Shown here piece after piece: positions 34,791 through 44,979 of a stretch of DNA of 64,000 nt. Below the pieces are notes generated by a model. It made no database searches. It was given only the letters and a program-made list of their open reading frames with translations, and was not told where the DNA came from. The position numbers and the translations under genes were made by a program. Every line of letters starts with the position of its first letter. Position 1 is the stretch's first letter. This DNA is from Streptomyces sp. YIM 121038 (GTDB lineage: Bacteria > Actinomycetota > Actinomycetes > Streptomycetales > Streptomycetaceae): the NCBI RefSeq assembly GCF_006088715.1, contig NZ_CP030771.1, positions 62,001-126,000 of the forward strand, given 5' to 3'.

Positions 34791-36023
34791 TCAGGCGGGG
34801 GCCTGGGCGGGGGCGGTGCCCGTCTCCTGCGGCTGGATGTCACCGGCGGTGGCGGCATCGCCGTCCGGGGAGGGCCCGCGGCCGCGGCGGTCCAGGCGCA
34901 CCGAGTACGCGGCCACCGCCAGCGCGCCGCCGGCCAACAGCGCGCCGATCCAGTTCGGCGCGGTGTAGCCCAGGTCGTGGTCGATGGCGAAGCCGCCCAG
35001 ATAGGCGCCCACGGCGTTGCCCAGGTTGAAGGCGGCGATGTTGGCCGCCGAGGCAAGCGCCGGGGCGCCGTCGGCCTTCTGCAGCACCCGCATCTGCAGC
35101 GCGGGCACGGTGGCGAAGCCCGCGGCGCCGAACAGGCCCAGCGTGATGGCCGCGGGCACCTGCGCGTGCGCGGTGAACACGAAGATCACCAGGACGGCGC
35201 TGAGGGCGGCAAGCGCGATCGACAGGGTGCGCATCAGGGCGCGGTCGGCCAGGCGGCCGCCGAGCACGTTGCCCGCGCACAGGCCGACTCCGAAGATGAC
35301 AAGGAGCCAGCTGACCGCGCCGTCGGAGAACCCGGCGACCTTGGTCATCATCGGGGCGATGTAGGTGAAGGAGGCGAAGACCGCGCCGAAGCCGAGCGCG
35401 GTGACCGCCAGGGCCAGCCACACCTGGCCGCGGCGGAAGACGGCGAGCTCGCTGCGCAGCCCCCCGGAGTCCTCGCGCGGCTGGGGCGGCACCAGGGCCA
35501 GGATGCCGAGCAGGCCCACCACGCCCAGGCCGGTGACCACCCAGAAGGTGGAGCGCCAGCCGAAGTGCTGGCCCAGGAAGGTGCCCATCGGCACGCCCAG
35601 GACGTTGGCGACGGTCAGGCCGATGAACATCAGGGAGATCGCGCGGGCCTTGCGTTCGGGCGCGACCAGGTTGGCGGCGACCACCGAGCCGATGCCGAAG
35701 AACGCGCCGTGCGTCAGGGCCGCCACCAGACGGCCCGTCATCAGCAGGGCGTAGCTGCCGGCGACCGCGCACAGCAGGTTGCCCAGGATGAACACGGCCA
35801 TCAGCACGGCCAGCATGGTCTTGCGCGGCAGCCGGGTCCCGGCGGCGGTCATCAGCGGGGCCCCGACGACCACACCGAGCGCGTAGCCGGTCACCAGCAG
35901 GCCGGCGGAGGGGATCGAGACGCTGAGATCGTCGGCGACCTCCTCCAGCAGGCCCACGATCACGAACTCCGTGGTGCCGATGCCGAAGGCGCCTAAAGCC
36001 AGCGCCAGAAGGGCGATGGGCAT
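34791..36023 (-). CDS. MFS transporter of the AraJ/YdhP (DHA1) type
   Basis: A 410-residue membrane protein with about 12 hydrophobic segments, a GTTEFVIVGLL N-terminal helix and a GxLADR-like loop (GGRLADRALMR). It is probably a proton-coupled drug exporter, suitable for self-resistance or product export. Codon 10 is TTA (35994-35996), placing it under bldA tRNA control if this is a Streptomyces. Its ribosome binding site lies inside the last codons of the sigma factor gene, whose stop is only three bases from this start, so the two are co-translated. Confidence 0.88.
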   Translation of the reverse strand: MPIALLALALGAFGIGTTEFVIVGLLEEVADDLSVSIPSAGLLVTGYALGVVVGAPLMTAAGTRLPRKTMLAVLMAVFILGNLLCAVAGSYALLMTGRLVAALTHGAFFGIGSVVAANLVAPERKARAISLMFIGLTVANVLGVPMGTFLGQHFGWRSTFWVVTGLGVVGLLGILALVPPQPREDSGGLRSELAVFRRGQVWLALAVTALGFGAVFASFTYIAPMMTKVAGFSDGAVSWLLVIFGVGLCAGNVLGGRLADRALMRTLSIALAALSAVLVIFVFTAHAQVPAAITLGLFGAAGFATVPALQMRVLQKADGAPALASAANIAAFNLGNAVGAYLGGFAIDHDLGYTAPNWIGALLAGGALAVAAYSVRLDRRGRGPSPDGDAATAGDIQPQETGTAPAQAPA

Positions 36024-36026
36024 CTT

Positions 36027-36764
36027 CTAACTCTCCTTGTCGTGGTGGTGCCAGGTGGGGGTGCGCACACCGCGTCCCGGGTGGTCTTCGAGCAGGGCCC
36101 GCAGGCGTCTGCGGCCGCGGTGCAGCCGGGAGTTGACGGTGCCGGAGGGGATGCCGACGGCCGCGGCGATCTCCTCGTAGCGCAGGCCCTCGACATCGGC
36201 GAGGTAGACCACGATGCGCAGCGCGGCGGGCAGGGAGCGCATCGCCTGGCTGATCGCCGCGTCGGGGATGCGGTCGACGACCTGGGCCTCCACCGAGGCG
36301 AGCCCGGCGGAGGTGTGGGAGGCGGCGCCCGCCTGCTGCCAGTCCTCGATGTCGGGCACCGGCGCGAAGTGCGGCCTGCTCTTCTGGCGCCGGTAGGAGG
36401 TGAGGAAGGCGTTGGTCAGGATGCGCGACAGCCAGGCCCCCAGGCTCGTGCCGGGGCGGAACTGGTGGAACCCGCGGTAGGCGCGGGTGTAGGTCTCCTG
36501 CACCAGGTCCTCGGCATCGGCCCGGTTGCGGGTCAGCCGCAGCGCGTAGGCGTACAGGCGGGCCCGGTGGGCCAGCGCGTCGCGTTCGAAGCGGGCCGTG
36601 CGCTGCTCGGCCGTCTCCGGCCCCGGCACGGCGGGCCCGGGGCCGGGTGGGGCCTTCGCCGCCCGCACCGCATGCCAAGGGCCCGGCGGCCCCGCGGGGC
36701 GGCTCGGGCTGGACAGGGTGCTGGTGCCGCTGCGGGCCGCGGCGGACGCGGGCTGCGGTTCCAT
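36027..36764 (-). CDS. ECF sigma factor of the SigR type
   Basis: A 245-residue sigma-70 family protein with region 2 ([25 protein letters not shown]) and region 4 ([34 protein letters not shown]). The order EDWQ...SHTSAGL...VEAQ closely follows SigR, the thiol-oxidative-stress sigma factor of streptomycetes. A Pro/Ala-rich N-terminal extension of about 55 residues is unusual. No RsrA-like zinc anti-sigma gene lies next to it; the next gene is the MFS exporter. It could couple export or thiol-related genes to redox stress. AAGGA precedes the ATG at 36764. Confidence 0.85.
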   Translation of the reverse strand: MEPQPASAAARSGTSTLSSPSRPAGPPGPWHAVRAAKAPPGPGPAVPGPETAEQRTARFERDALAHRARLYAYALRLTRNRADAEDLVQETYTRAYRGFHQFRPGTSLGAWLSRILTNAFLTSYRRQKSRPHFAPVPDIEDWQQAGAASHTSAGLASVEAQVVDRIPDAAISQAMRSLPAALRIVVYLADVEGLRYEEIAAAVGIPSGTVNSRLHRGRRRLRALLEDHPGRGVRTPTWHHHDKES

Positions 36765-36992
36765 GGGGCGTTTCCTTCGGTACGGGGGCAAAGGGGCGAG
36801 TGCGGGAGGAACAAGAGGGCGGGGGCGGAGGGGAGGTGAGGGGCGGTGCGTCCCCGGCGGGGGAGACTCAGGACGCACCGCCGGTCTGGTGTCCCCGCGG
36901 CGGGCCCCGGCGCGCACTGCCCTGCTGTGCTGCTCCCCCGCGTCCGGGGGGGCGGTGCGCAAGGAGCGGGGCGGGGCGGGCCGGGCGGGCTG

Positions 36993-38093
36993 CTACTGGG
37001 GGTGGCCGTGCTCGATGGTGTCGGCGAAGTGCTGCCAGGCTCTGGCGCATTCGGCGGCGGCGGCCGCGACCATGCCCGCCCGGTAGGAGGGCACGGAGGC
37101 GGTGATGCGTCTGAACTGGGCGGGCAGATGCATCTCCAGCAGGCGCAGCAGCAGCCGTCCCGTCTCGCTCTGGCGCAGTGAGGGGTCCTTGCACAGGCTG
37201 GTGAAGACCCGCTCCAGGCCCGGCCCCTGGCCCGCGGTGCGCGCCGCGGGCAGCGGGCGGTCCCGCGGTGTGGGCGCGGCCCGTTCGTGCCCGCCGGGTG
37301 CCGGGCGGACCGGGCCGGGGGCCGCTTCGGGGGCTGCTTCGGGGGCCGCCTCGGGGGTGCGCAGGGCCGGGGGCAGGGGGTCCTCGCCGCGTTCGAGGCG
37401 GGCGCGCACATCGCGCACGGTGCCCGGGGAGACGCCCGCGCGGCGCGCGATGTGGCGCAGCGAGGCCTGCGGTTCGGCGCTGATGAGCCGGCTGGCCGCA
37501 CGGCGTCCGGCCACCGGGTCCACGGGGCGGAACTTGCCGTCCTGGCCCACGCGCACCGCGGGGGCCGCCTCGGGCGGCATGCCGCGGCGGCGCAGGGCGG
37601 CGACCGTTTTGGGGTCCAGGCCCGCGACCGCGGCGATGGCCCGGTCCGACCACTGGGTGTGCGTGATGATGATGCGGGCGGCGGCCGCGGCGCGTTCGGC
37701 CAGGGTCAGCGGCATGCCGTGGGCGATGTTGCTCTCCACGGCGAGGACGAAGGCGTCTTCGGTGCTGCCGTCGAAGTAGGTGACCTCCACCAGGTCGCGC
37801 TGCTGCATCAGCGCCGCGCGCAGCCGGTGCATGCCGTCGATGACCCGCATCGTCTCGCGGTGCACCAGGATCGGCGGCAGCACCGCGCCGCAGGCGCCCA
37901 GGGTCCGCGCGTGCTGGAGGTTCTCTCCGATGCGCGGTGAGTCGGCCGGGCGCAGGACGGCGATGGGCACCTGGTGCACGGCTCCGTCCCGGGCCGTCTC
38001 GGCACCGGGGGCCGCCGTGCCGGGCGGGCCGGGCGGCTCCAGCAGGTTTGACCGGTGCGGGAAGCCGGGGTGTTCTTCGGGGTTGACGCCCAT
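36993..38093 (-). CDS. StrR-family (ParB-like) pathway activator
   Basis: A 366-residue regulator. The ParB-like N-terminal domain includes VPIAVLRPADSPRIGEN and MRVIDGMHRLRAA, followed by the WSDRAIAAVAGLDPKTVAALR HTH and a second HTH (ASLRHIARRAGVSPGTVRDVR). StrR, NovG and similar proteins activate aminoglycoside and other antibiotic clusters. A Glu-Ala-Ala-Pro repeat (about 248-262) links to a C-terminal helical part. It is a strong candidate for the cluster-specific activator. The upstream region has a candidate gamma-butyrolactone-receptor site and a copy of the cluster operator box. Confidence 0.88.
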   Translation of the reverse strand: MGVNPEEHPGFPHRSNLLEPPGPPGTAAPGAETARDGAVHQVPIAVLRPADSPRIGENLQHARTLGACGAVLPPILVHRETMRVIDGMHRLRAALMQQRDLVEVTYFDGSTEDAFVLAVESNIAHGMPLTLAERAAAAARIIITHTQWSDRAIAAVAGLDPKTVAALRRRGMPPEAAPAVRVGQDGKFRPVDPVAGRRAASRLISAEPQASLRHIARRAGVSPGTVRDVRARLERGEDPLPPALRTPEAAPEAAPEAAPGPVRPAPGGHERAAPTPRDRPLPAARTAGQGPGLERVFTSLCKDPSLRQSETGRLLLRLLEMHLPAQFRRITASVPSYRAGMVAAAAAECARAWQHFADTIEHGHPQ

Positions 38094-38193
38094 GCTCGGT
38101 GCACCTCCTCCACAGGGGGTCGAAACCGGCGTCGGCGGTGCGCGCGAGGCGGCCCGCCGCTGGCGCGGGGGATGCCCCGTCCAGCACCCCCCG

Positions 38194-38216
38194 ACCGTAC
38201 ATAGCTGTCGTTCGGT
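38194..38216. promoter_or_regulatory. Possible autoregulatory element (GBL-receptor site)
   Basis: A 23-bp imperfect palindrome with ACCGTACAT on one side and an ACCGAACGA arm on the other strand. It sits about 100 bases before the StrR-like start and resembles sites bound by ArpA/ScbR-type proteins. A TetR protein of that type is encoded at 57606-58208. Confidence 0.35.
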
Positions 38217-38246
38217 TTTTCCGCCGCCCGTGGGCGCCGCGGCGCG

Positions 38247-38258
38247 ACCTGGGCAAGT
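38247..38258. promoter_or_regulatory. Candidate operator box upstream of the StrR-like activator
   Basis: ACCTGGGCAAGT preceded by GCG: one mismatch from ACTTGGGCAAGT, the cluster palindrome. Confidence 0.45.
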
Positions 38259-38276
38259 CCTGCGGCCCGGGCGGGG

Positions 38277-38319
38277 CCGGGGTGTGCAACCGGGGAGTTT
38301 CCGCGGTTGCACACCCCGG
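38277..38319 (-). terminator. Large inverted repeat downstream of galU
   Basis: A perfect 16-bp stem (38277-38292 with 38304-38319) with an 11-base loop, 50 bases beyond the galU stop on the minus strand. Confidence 0.65.
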
Positions 38320-38369
38320 GCGGGGCGGCCCCCGGTGTGCGGCCGGGGGCCCGGCCTGGCGCGGCGGGG

Positions 38370-39284
38370 TCAGGCCGCGGAGGCCAGCGAGTGCTGCGCC
38401 ACGAAGTCGCGCAGCCAGGAGCGGAATTCCGGGCCCAGGTCCTCGCGCTCCCAGGCCAGGCGCACGGTGGCGCGCAGGTAGTCGGCGCGGTCGCCGGTGT
38501 CGTAGCGCCGGCCGCGGAAGACCACGCCGTGCACCGGTCCGGCCGACGCGGTCGCGGCCAGGGTGCGCAGTGCGTCGGTGAGCTGGATCTCGCCGCCGCG
38601 GCCCGGCGCGGTGGTGCGCAGCGCCTGGAAGATCTCCGGGGCCAGGACGTAGCGGCCGATGACCGCGTAGTTGCTGGGGGCGGTGCCCGGTTCCGGTTTT
38701 TCCACCAGGTCGGCGATGGCCACCACGTCGCCGCCTGCGCCCGGGCGCAGGCGGGCGCAGCCGTACAGGTGGGTCTGGGCGGGGTCGACCTCCATCAGGG
38801 CCACCACGCTGCCGCCGTGCTGGGCCTGGACCTGGGCCATCTGGGCGAGCAGCGGGTCGCGCGGGTCGATGAGGTCATCGCCCAGGAGCACCGCGAAGGG
38901 CTCGGCGCCCACGTGGCGGGCCGCGCACAGCACGGCGTGGCCCAGGCCGCGCGGGTCGCCCTGGCGGATGTAGTGGATGTCGGCGAGGTCCGTGGGGGCG
39001 CTGACCCGCTGCAGGCGGTCGGCGTCGCCCTTGCGGCGCAGGGTCTCCTCCAGTTCGTGGTTGCGGTCGAAGTGGTCCTCCAGCGGCCGCTTGTTGCGCC
39101 CGGTCACCATGAGGATGTCGGACATTCCTGCGGACACCGCTTCCTCGACGACGTATTGGATAGCGGGTTTGTCCACGACCGGAAGCATTTCCTTGGGCGT
39201 GGCCTTGGTCGCCGGGAGGAATCGGGTGCCCAGGCCCGCGACGGGAACAACTGCCTTGGTAATACCGACAGACGCGACATTCAT
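38370..39284 (-). CDS. galU: UTP-glucose-1-phosphate uridylyltransferase
   Basis: A 304-residue nucleotidyltransferase with the N-terminal signature AVVPVAGLGTRFLPATKATPKEML and the later ALLEKPEP-like substrate segment (DLVEKPEPG). It makes UDP-glucose from UTP and glucose 1-phosphate, a donor for glycosylation or sugar remodelling in this cluster. The ATG at 39284 or the GTG at 39293 may start the protein; neither has a Shine-Dalgarno sequence, so a leaderless transcript is likely. It is divergent from the MarR gene, with an operator box between them. Confidence 0.92.
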   Translation of the reverse strand: MNVASVGITKAVVPVAGLGTRFLPATKATPKEMLPVVDKPAIQYVVEEAVSAGMSDILMVTGRNKRPLEDHFDRNHELEETLRRKGDADRLQRVSAPTDLADIHYIRQGDPRGLGHAVLCAARHVGAEPFAVLLGDDLIDPRDPLLAQMAQVQAQHGGSVVALMEVDPAQTHLYGCARLRPGAGGDVVAIADLVEKPEPGTAPSNYAVIGRYVLAPEIFQALRTTAPGRGGEIQLTDALRTLAATASAGPVHGVVFRGRRYDTGDRADYLRATVRLAWEREDLGPEFRSWLRDFVAQHSLASAA

Positions 39285-39343
39285 GGGATTCACGCTAGGG
39301 GCGTGTTACCGGGCGTGGAAGCAATAGGGGGCGCGCAAGGGCG

Positions 39344-39355
39344 ACTTCGGCAATT
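39344..39355. promoter_or_regulatory. Candidate operator box between galU and the second MarR gene
   Basis: GCG followed by ACTTCGGCAATT, matching the cluster palindrome with two changes. It is placed to affect both divergent promoters. Confidence 0.45.
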
Positions 39356-39473
39356 GTGCGGGGCACTGTTGTGGTGGGTGTTCTCCCCTCCCGTCTAGAC
39401 TGCGCTGCTGACGGGGAATTCCGGCGGCCGCCCACGGCGGGCGGGCGGCACCGAGTGCGGGAGCGGGTACGAC

Positions 39474-39947
39474 GTGAGGGCTGAGACGGCCGGGCGGCGC
39501 GGCGGGCAGCAGGTGCCCTCCATGGAGCTGGCGCAGCTCGCGGCGCGGCTGTGTGCCGCACTGGATGCCACCACCAACAGCAGGGTGGCCCAGCACGGGC
39601 TGACCCGGGCGGACTACGACGTGCTGGCCGCGCTGCGCGGTGCGGGCGGTGAGCTGCGGCTCAAGCCCACCGAGCTGGCGGCGCGCTGCCGGCTCTCCTC
39701 GGGCGGCACCAGCAATGTGCTGCGCCGGATGTCGGAGTCGGGCTATGTGGTGCGCGAGGCCGATCTGGCCGACGGGCGCAGCGCCTGGGCCCAGCTGACC
39801 GAGGAGGGCCTGCTGATCACCTCGCGGATCCAGGACGGGGTCGCGGCCGTGCAGGAGCGCCGCCTGGCGCTGCTGCCGCCGGGCGCGGTGGACGCGCTGT
39901 CGGCGCTGCTGGCCCAGGCCGCCGAGGTCCTCGAGGCGCCCGAGTAA
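39474..39947 (+). CDS. MarR-family transcriptional regulator (copy 2)
   Basis: A 157-residue winged-helix regulator, closely paralogous to the protein at 24623-25165. LTRADYDVLAALRG, CRLSSGGTSNVLRRM and ESGYVVREADLADGRSAW align nearly residue for residue, so DNA specificity should be shared. The GTG at 39474 gives an N terminus of similar length to the paralogue; an ATG at 39522 is the alternative. A promoter core almost identical to that of copy 1 lies at 39393-39408. It probably senses an aromatic intermediate of the pathway. Confidence 0.83.
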   Translation: MRAETAGRRGGQQVPSMELAQLAARLCAALDATTNSRVAQHGLTRADYDVLAALRGAGGELRLKPTELAARCRLSSGGTSNVLRRMSESGYVVREADLADGRSAWAQLTEEGLLITSRIQDGVAAVQERRLALLPPGAVDALSALLAQAAEVLEAPE

Positions 39948-39974
39948 CGCGTAGCGCCCCGGGGCAGGGGGTGT

Positions 39975-40583
39975 TCAGGCCGGTACGCGGCTGCGGGCGT
40001 GCAGGGTGTGCACGGCGCGCAGCAGGCGGGCGGCGTCGGGGACGCCCTCGGTGCGCCAGGAGCCGATGACCAGGGTCGGCACGGTGTGGATGCGGTGGGC
40101 GGCCCGGGCCTCCTCCTGGGTGGCGCGGTGGTGTTCGGCCGCCTCCGGGGAGGCGGTCCAGGAGGTGAACCGGCCGCGGTCCAGGCCGCTCTCGCCGGCC
40201 AGGGCGGCCAGGGTGTCCAGGTCGGCGATGTCCTGGTCGTGGTGGAAGTAGGCATCGAAGACGGCCGTGTCGTAGGCGTGTCCGGCGCCGTGGCGCCAGG
40301 CGAAGGTGTGCCCGTGCATGGCCAGGTCGGTGCGCGGCAGCGGCCCGGAGGGGGCGGTGGTGAAGGGCACGCCGAGCCGGTCGGCCATGGGCACCACGGA
40401 ATTCTCCCAGACGCCTTGCGGATAGTCCTTCTTGCCGCCGGCCGGTATGCCCCCGGGGTGCAGTTCGTAGGGGCGCCAGCGCACGGCGTGGTCCTGGGCG
40501 AGGCCGGTATCGGCGATCACTTTGCCCGTCATGACGGAGAAGGGGCACAGATAGTCGAACCAGACGTCGATAGTGAGGGACAT
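39975..40583 (-). CDS. DsbA-like thioredoxin-fold protein with CPFS site (copy 1)
   Basis: A 202-residue DsbA/FrnE-superfamily protein. The active-site motif is C13-P-F-S16, so the second Cys of a redox CxxC is replaced by Ser, as in glutathione-S-transferase kappa and hydroxychromene-carboxylate isomerases. The cis-Pro segment VPTLVIG is intact. It may be an isomerase or thiol transferase rather than a disulfide oxidase. A strong AAGGAG precedes the ATG. It converges with the MarR gene (27 bases between stops). Its paralogue is at 53727-54488. Confidence 0.8.
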   Translation of the reverse strand: MSLTIDVWFDYLCPFSVMTGKVIADTGLAQDHAVRWRPYELHPGGIPAGGKKDYPQGVWENSVVPMADRLGVPFTTAPSGPLPRTDLAMHGHTFAWRHGAGHAYDTAVFDAYFHHDQDIADLDTLAALAGESGLDRGRFTSWTASPEAAEHHRATQEEARAAHRIHTVPTLVIGSWRTEGVPDAARLLRAVHTLHARSRVPA

Positions 40584-40796
40584 CAGGACTCCTTACACAA
40601 AAACAAAAGCAGGAGGGGCGCGGTTTCAGGGGCGGCGCCGCGGGCTGCGGTGCCGCCCGCGGGAACGCCGGCGCCGGGTGCCTGGGCCCGCGGCCCGGCA
40701 CCCGGAAGAAGGGGGCCGGGGCCGCGGGGCGGGGCGACGGAAGTGCGGTGTGGCGGGAGGCTGTTGTCGCACGGGGCAGGGGGCGGGGGTGGGATA

Positions 40797-41254
40797 TCAG
40801 GGCAGGGGGTGGTCTCCGGCAGGGCGCAGGACAGCCCGGGCCGGGGGCGGGGGCGGGGGCGGGGGTGGGGGTGGGGGTGGGGGCGGCTGGCAGATGACGA
40901 CGTCGTCGAGGACGGCGATCAGGCGCGGCACCGGACCCGCGCCCCCGCCCCCGCCCGCGGCCTCGGTGAGGTCGGTGAGGTCGCTCAGGGGGTGGATGGC
41001 GATGGCCAGCCGGCAGGTGCCGGTAGTGCCGTCGGCGCGGTGGGTGCGCAGGCCCAGGAGCAGGCCCAGGGCCTGCCCGGCGGGCCGGGGGCCGGGCGCG
41101 GCCAGGGCGAGCTCCTGGATGCTGACGCGCTCCAGGGCCTGCCCCGCCGGGCCGGGCCGGGCCCGGCGGGCTCCGGTGCCGGGCGGGCGGGCGGACAGCC
41201 AGGCGGCCAGGGCGCGTTCCAGGCGGTCGAAGGGGATGGCCAGGGCGGTGCAGG

Positions 41255-41258
<4 letters not shown>
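40797..41258 (-). CDS. Unknown protein coupled to trehalose synthase, with polyproline tail
   Basis: A 153-residue hypothetical protein. Its GTG start overlaps the trehalose synthase stop by three bases, which supports real translation. A run of about 16 prolines (around 127-142) comes from a GGGGGC/GGGGGT simple-sequence tract at 40838-40886 and is probably unstable. No family is recognised. Trehalose synthase is usually followed by maltokinase, which this is not. It might be a remnant or a novel partner. Confidence 0.45.
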
Positions 41259-43003
<1,745 letters not shown>

Positions 43004-43250
43004 GGGTTCCTCCAGGTGACGATGCGGGTCCCGGAGTGCTCCGGGCGGTTCGAGGGGGCGTCGCCGAGCGGGGTGTGCCGCGTGCCCGCCCCCGTCTTGT
43101 CACCCCGTGTGCGCGGGGCGGTGAGGGGCGGGTGGGGGGTGGGGCGGCACGGCGGGGGCCTTGCGGGGGCCGGGGGCCACGGCGGCGCGGACGGTGCGGG
43201 GGCCGGGGGCCGGTGCGTGGTGCGCGACGGGGCCGGCGGGAGGGGCGCGG

Positions 43251-44525
43251 TCAGGGGCGGCGGGGCCGCTCATCGTCCACCCCCTTGGGCGGTCGTCGTT
43301 GACCTGGCAAGGGTTTCAGCATTCTGAGGCCTTCCGGCGCGGGCAAGGAATGCCTTTTCATCCCGGCAAGTTGCCCAAGTCGCCGGATTTCCGCGGGAAT
43401 TGCCGGGGTGTTCTCGCGGTGTTTCGCGGACACCGCGAGCAGGCGCATCGCGGGTTTTTCCACCGCGTGGTAAAGCAGCGCGGCAAGGAGCAGGCTCACC
43501 GTGAAGGCGGCGGCCAGAACGAGCAGGGCGGCCGGGGTGCTGAACGCGCGCCGCCCCAGCGCCTGGTGGCCGTGGATGAGGACCAGGCGGTGCACCAGGT
43601 ACAGCGCGAAGGACAGCTCGCCCAGGCGGACCCACACGGGCCCGGCCAGGGGGGTGGGGCGCCCGGTGGCATCGGCGTGGGCCAGGGCGCCGATCAGCAG
43701 GGCGATCGGCACGACGGTGGCGGCCACCAGCCCGGCCAGGTAGGGCAGCTGGGTGGCCAGCACATAGCCGGCGCCCAGCAGCAGGGCCGCGGGCAGCGGG
43801 CGCGGGCCCCGCCAGCGGCCCTCGCGCACGATCCGAGCCACGACCATGCCCAGCGCGAACTCCGCCGCGCGCACCGGCGGGAAGACGTACAGCAGCCAGT
43901 ACTGCCACTGGCCGGTGGTGCCGTCGGGCAGCACCAGGGCCGGGGTGGCGGGCAGCAGCGCGACGGCGGCGGGCAGGGCCGTCACCACCGCCGCCAGGCC
44001 CGCGGCCACGGGCACCAGGGCGCGGGCGGGCAGCGCGCGCAGGGCCCGCCACAGCAGCGGGAAGGCCAGGTAGAACAGCAGCTCGCAGGAGAGCGACCAG
44101 CTGACCGGGTTGCCGCTGACGTACAGGTGCGGCTGGGGGAAGAAGGACTGCAGCAGCGTCACGTTGACCGCTACCGCGCCGGGGCCGGGGGCCGCGGCGG
44201 TGGCGGCGAGCAGGACGAAGGCGGCCAGGGCGGTCACCAGGTGGCTGGGGTAGATCTTGGCGAGGCGGCGCCGCCAGAAGCGGTGCGCGCGCTCGGCGGG
44301 CCGGGCCGACCAGGTCAGCACGAAGCCGCTGAGCACGAAGAAGAACGACACCCCCACCCAGCCCGCCTTGGCCAGCACCTGGGCCAGGCGGTGCTGGGTG
44401 CCCGCGTCGGCGAAGACGCCCGCGAAGGAGGCGTGGAAGGCGAACACCGAGGCGGCGGCGGCGAAGCGCATGCCGGTCAGGGAGGGCAGGCGGTGCGGGC
44501 GGACGACAGCGACAGCGGCGGCCAT
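43251..44525 (-). CDS. Membrane acyltransferase, OafA/YrhL family (copy 1)
   Basis: A 424-residue acyltransferase_3 protein with about ten hydrophobic segments, the N-terminal catalytic region RLPSLTGMRFAAAASVFAFHA (His in FAFHAS) and VGVSFFFVLSGFVL. Such enzymes O-acylate sugars or natural products at the membrane. It is clearly paralogous to 54495-55844. The last 50 or so residues are non-hydrophobic and have no counterpart in the paralogue; this stretch of DNA also contains an operator box, so the 3' end may be an added read-through extension. CAGGAG precedes the ATG at 44525. Confidence 0.85.
   Translation of the reverse strand: MAAAVAVVRPHRLPSLTGMRFAAAASVFAFHASFAGVFADAGTQHRLAQVLAKAGWVGVSFFFVLSGFVLTWSARPAERAHRFWRRRLAKIYPSHLVTALAAFVLLAATAAAPGPGAVAVNVTLLQSFFPQPHLYVSGNPVSWSLSCELLFYLAFPLLWRALRALPARALVPVAAGLAAVVTALPAAVALLPATPALVLPDGTTGQWQYWLLYVFPPVRAAEFALGMVVARIVREGRWRGPRPLPAALLLGAGYVLATQLPYLAGLVAATVVPIALLIGALAHADATGRPTPLAGPVWVRLGELSFALYLVHRLVLIHGHQALGRRAFSTPAALLVLAAAFTVSLLLAALLYHAVEKPAMRLLAVSAKHRENTPAIPAEIRRLGQLAGMKRHSLPAPEGLRMLKPLPGQRRPPKGVDDERPRRP
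43369..43380. promoter_or_regulatory. Candidate operator box inside the acyltransferase 3' end
   Basis: AGTTGCCCAAGT followed by CGCCGG and preceded by CCGGCA: an excellent match to the cluster box. It lies 366 bases upstream of treS and may serve it. Confidence 0.4.
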
Positions 44526-44979
44526 GCGGAACACTCCTGGGCGATCACGCCGCGCGCCCCCCGGTCCGGGGCGGGGCACGGCGGGGCGCGGGGCCCCGGC
44601 CGCCGGGGTGCGGCGGTGCGGCGGTGCGCGGGGCGGCGCGGGCGACAGGGCGGGCGGGCACGAGGGGGCTCGGCGGGAGGCGGGGCGGGGGGCCTGGCGG
44701 CGCGCGGGGCGGGCGGCGCGCGGGGCGGCGCGGGTGAGAGGGGCGGGAATAGAGGGGGTGTTCTCTTCACAGGTGACCAGTGAATTCGCCGCATCCTCGT
44801 ACGGATTTGGTGACTCCGTTGCGACTGGGGCAAGTTGGCCGAGTCTCCCGGTGCGCGCCGCCGTTTATTGCCCCCTTGCGCGAACAGCGGGTTGACTCCG
44901 AATGTCCCTGATTTCGGCCATCGGCCGGGCTATTTCTTCTCTCGCGGGGACGGATCTCATCCGACGACAGGGAGACCTC
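44526..44979. other. Divergent intergenic region with operator
   Basis: No gene is supported. The left part (44530-44750) is low-complexity GC. The right part is AT-richer and holds a TTGACT at 44892-44897, an operator box at 44824-44835 and the control region of the DJ-1 operon. Confidence 0.55.
44824..44835. promoter_or_regulatory. Candidate operator box upstream of the DJ-1/ThDP operon
   Basis: GCG followed by ACTGGGGCAAGT. It is 15 of 17 identical to the site at 43369 when read on the opposite strand. Confidence 0.45.

Noticed and set aside
31046..35029. A 1327-codon open frame on the plus strand
   Set aside because: It is antisense to phosphomannomutase and the second flavin oxidase, which carry complete family motifs. 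The product is Gly/Val/Gln-rich shadow sequence.
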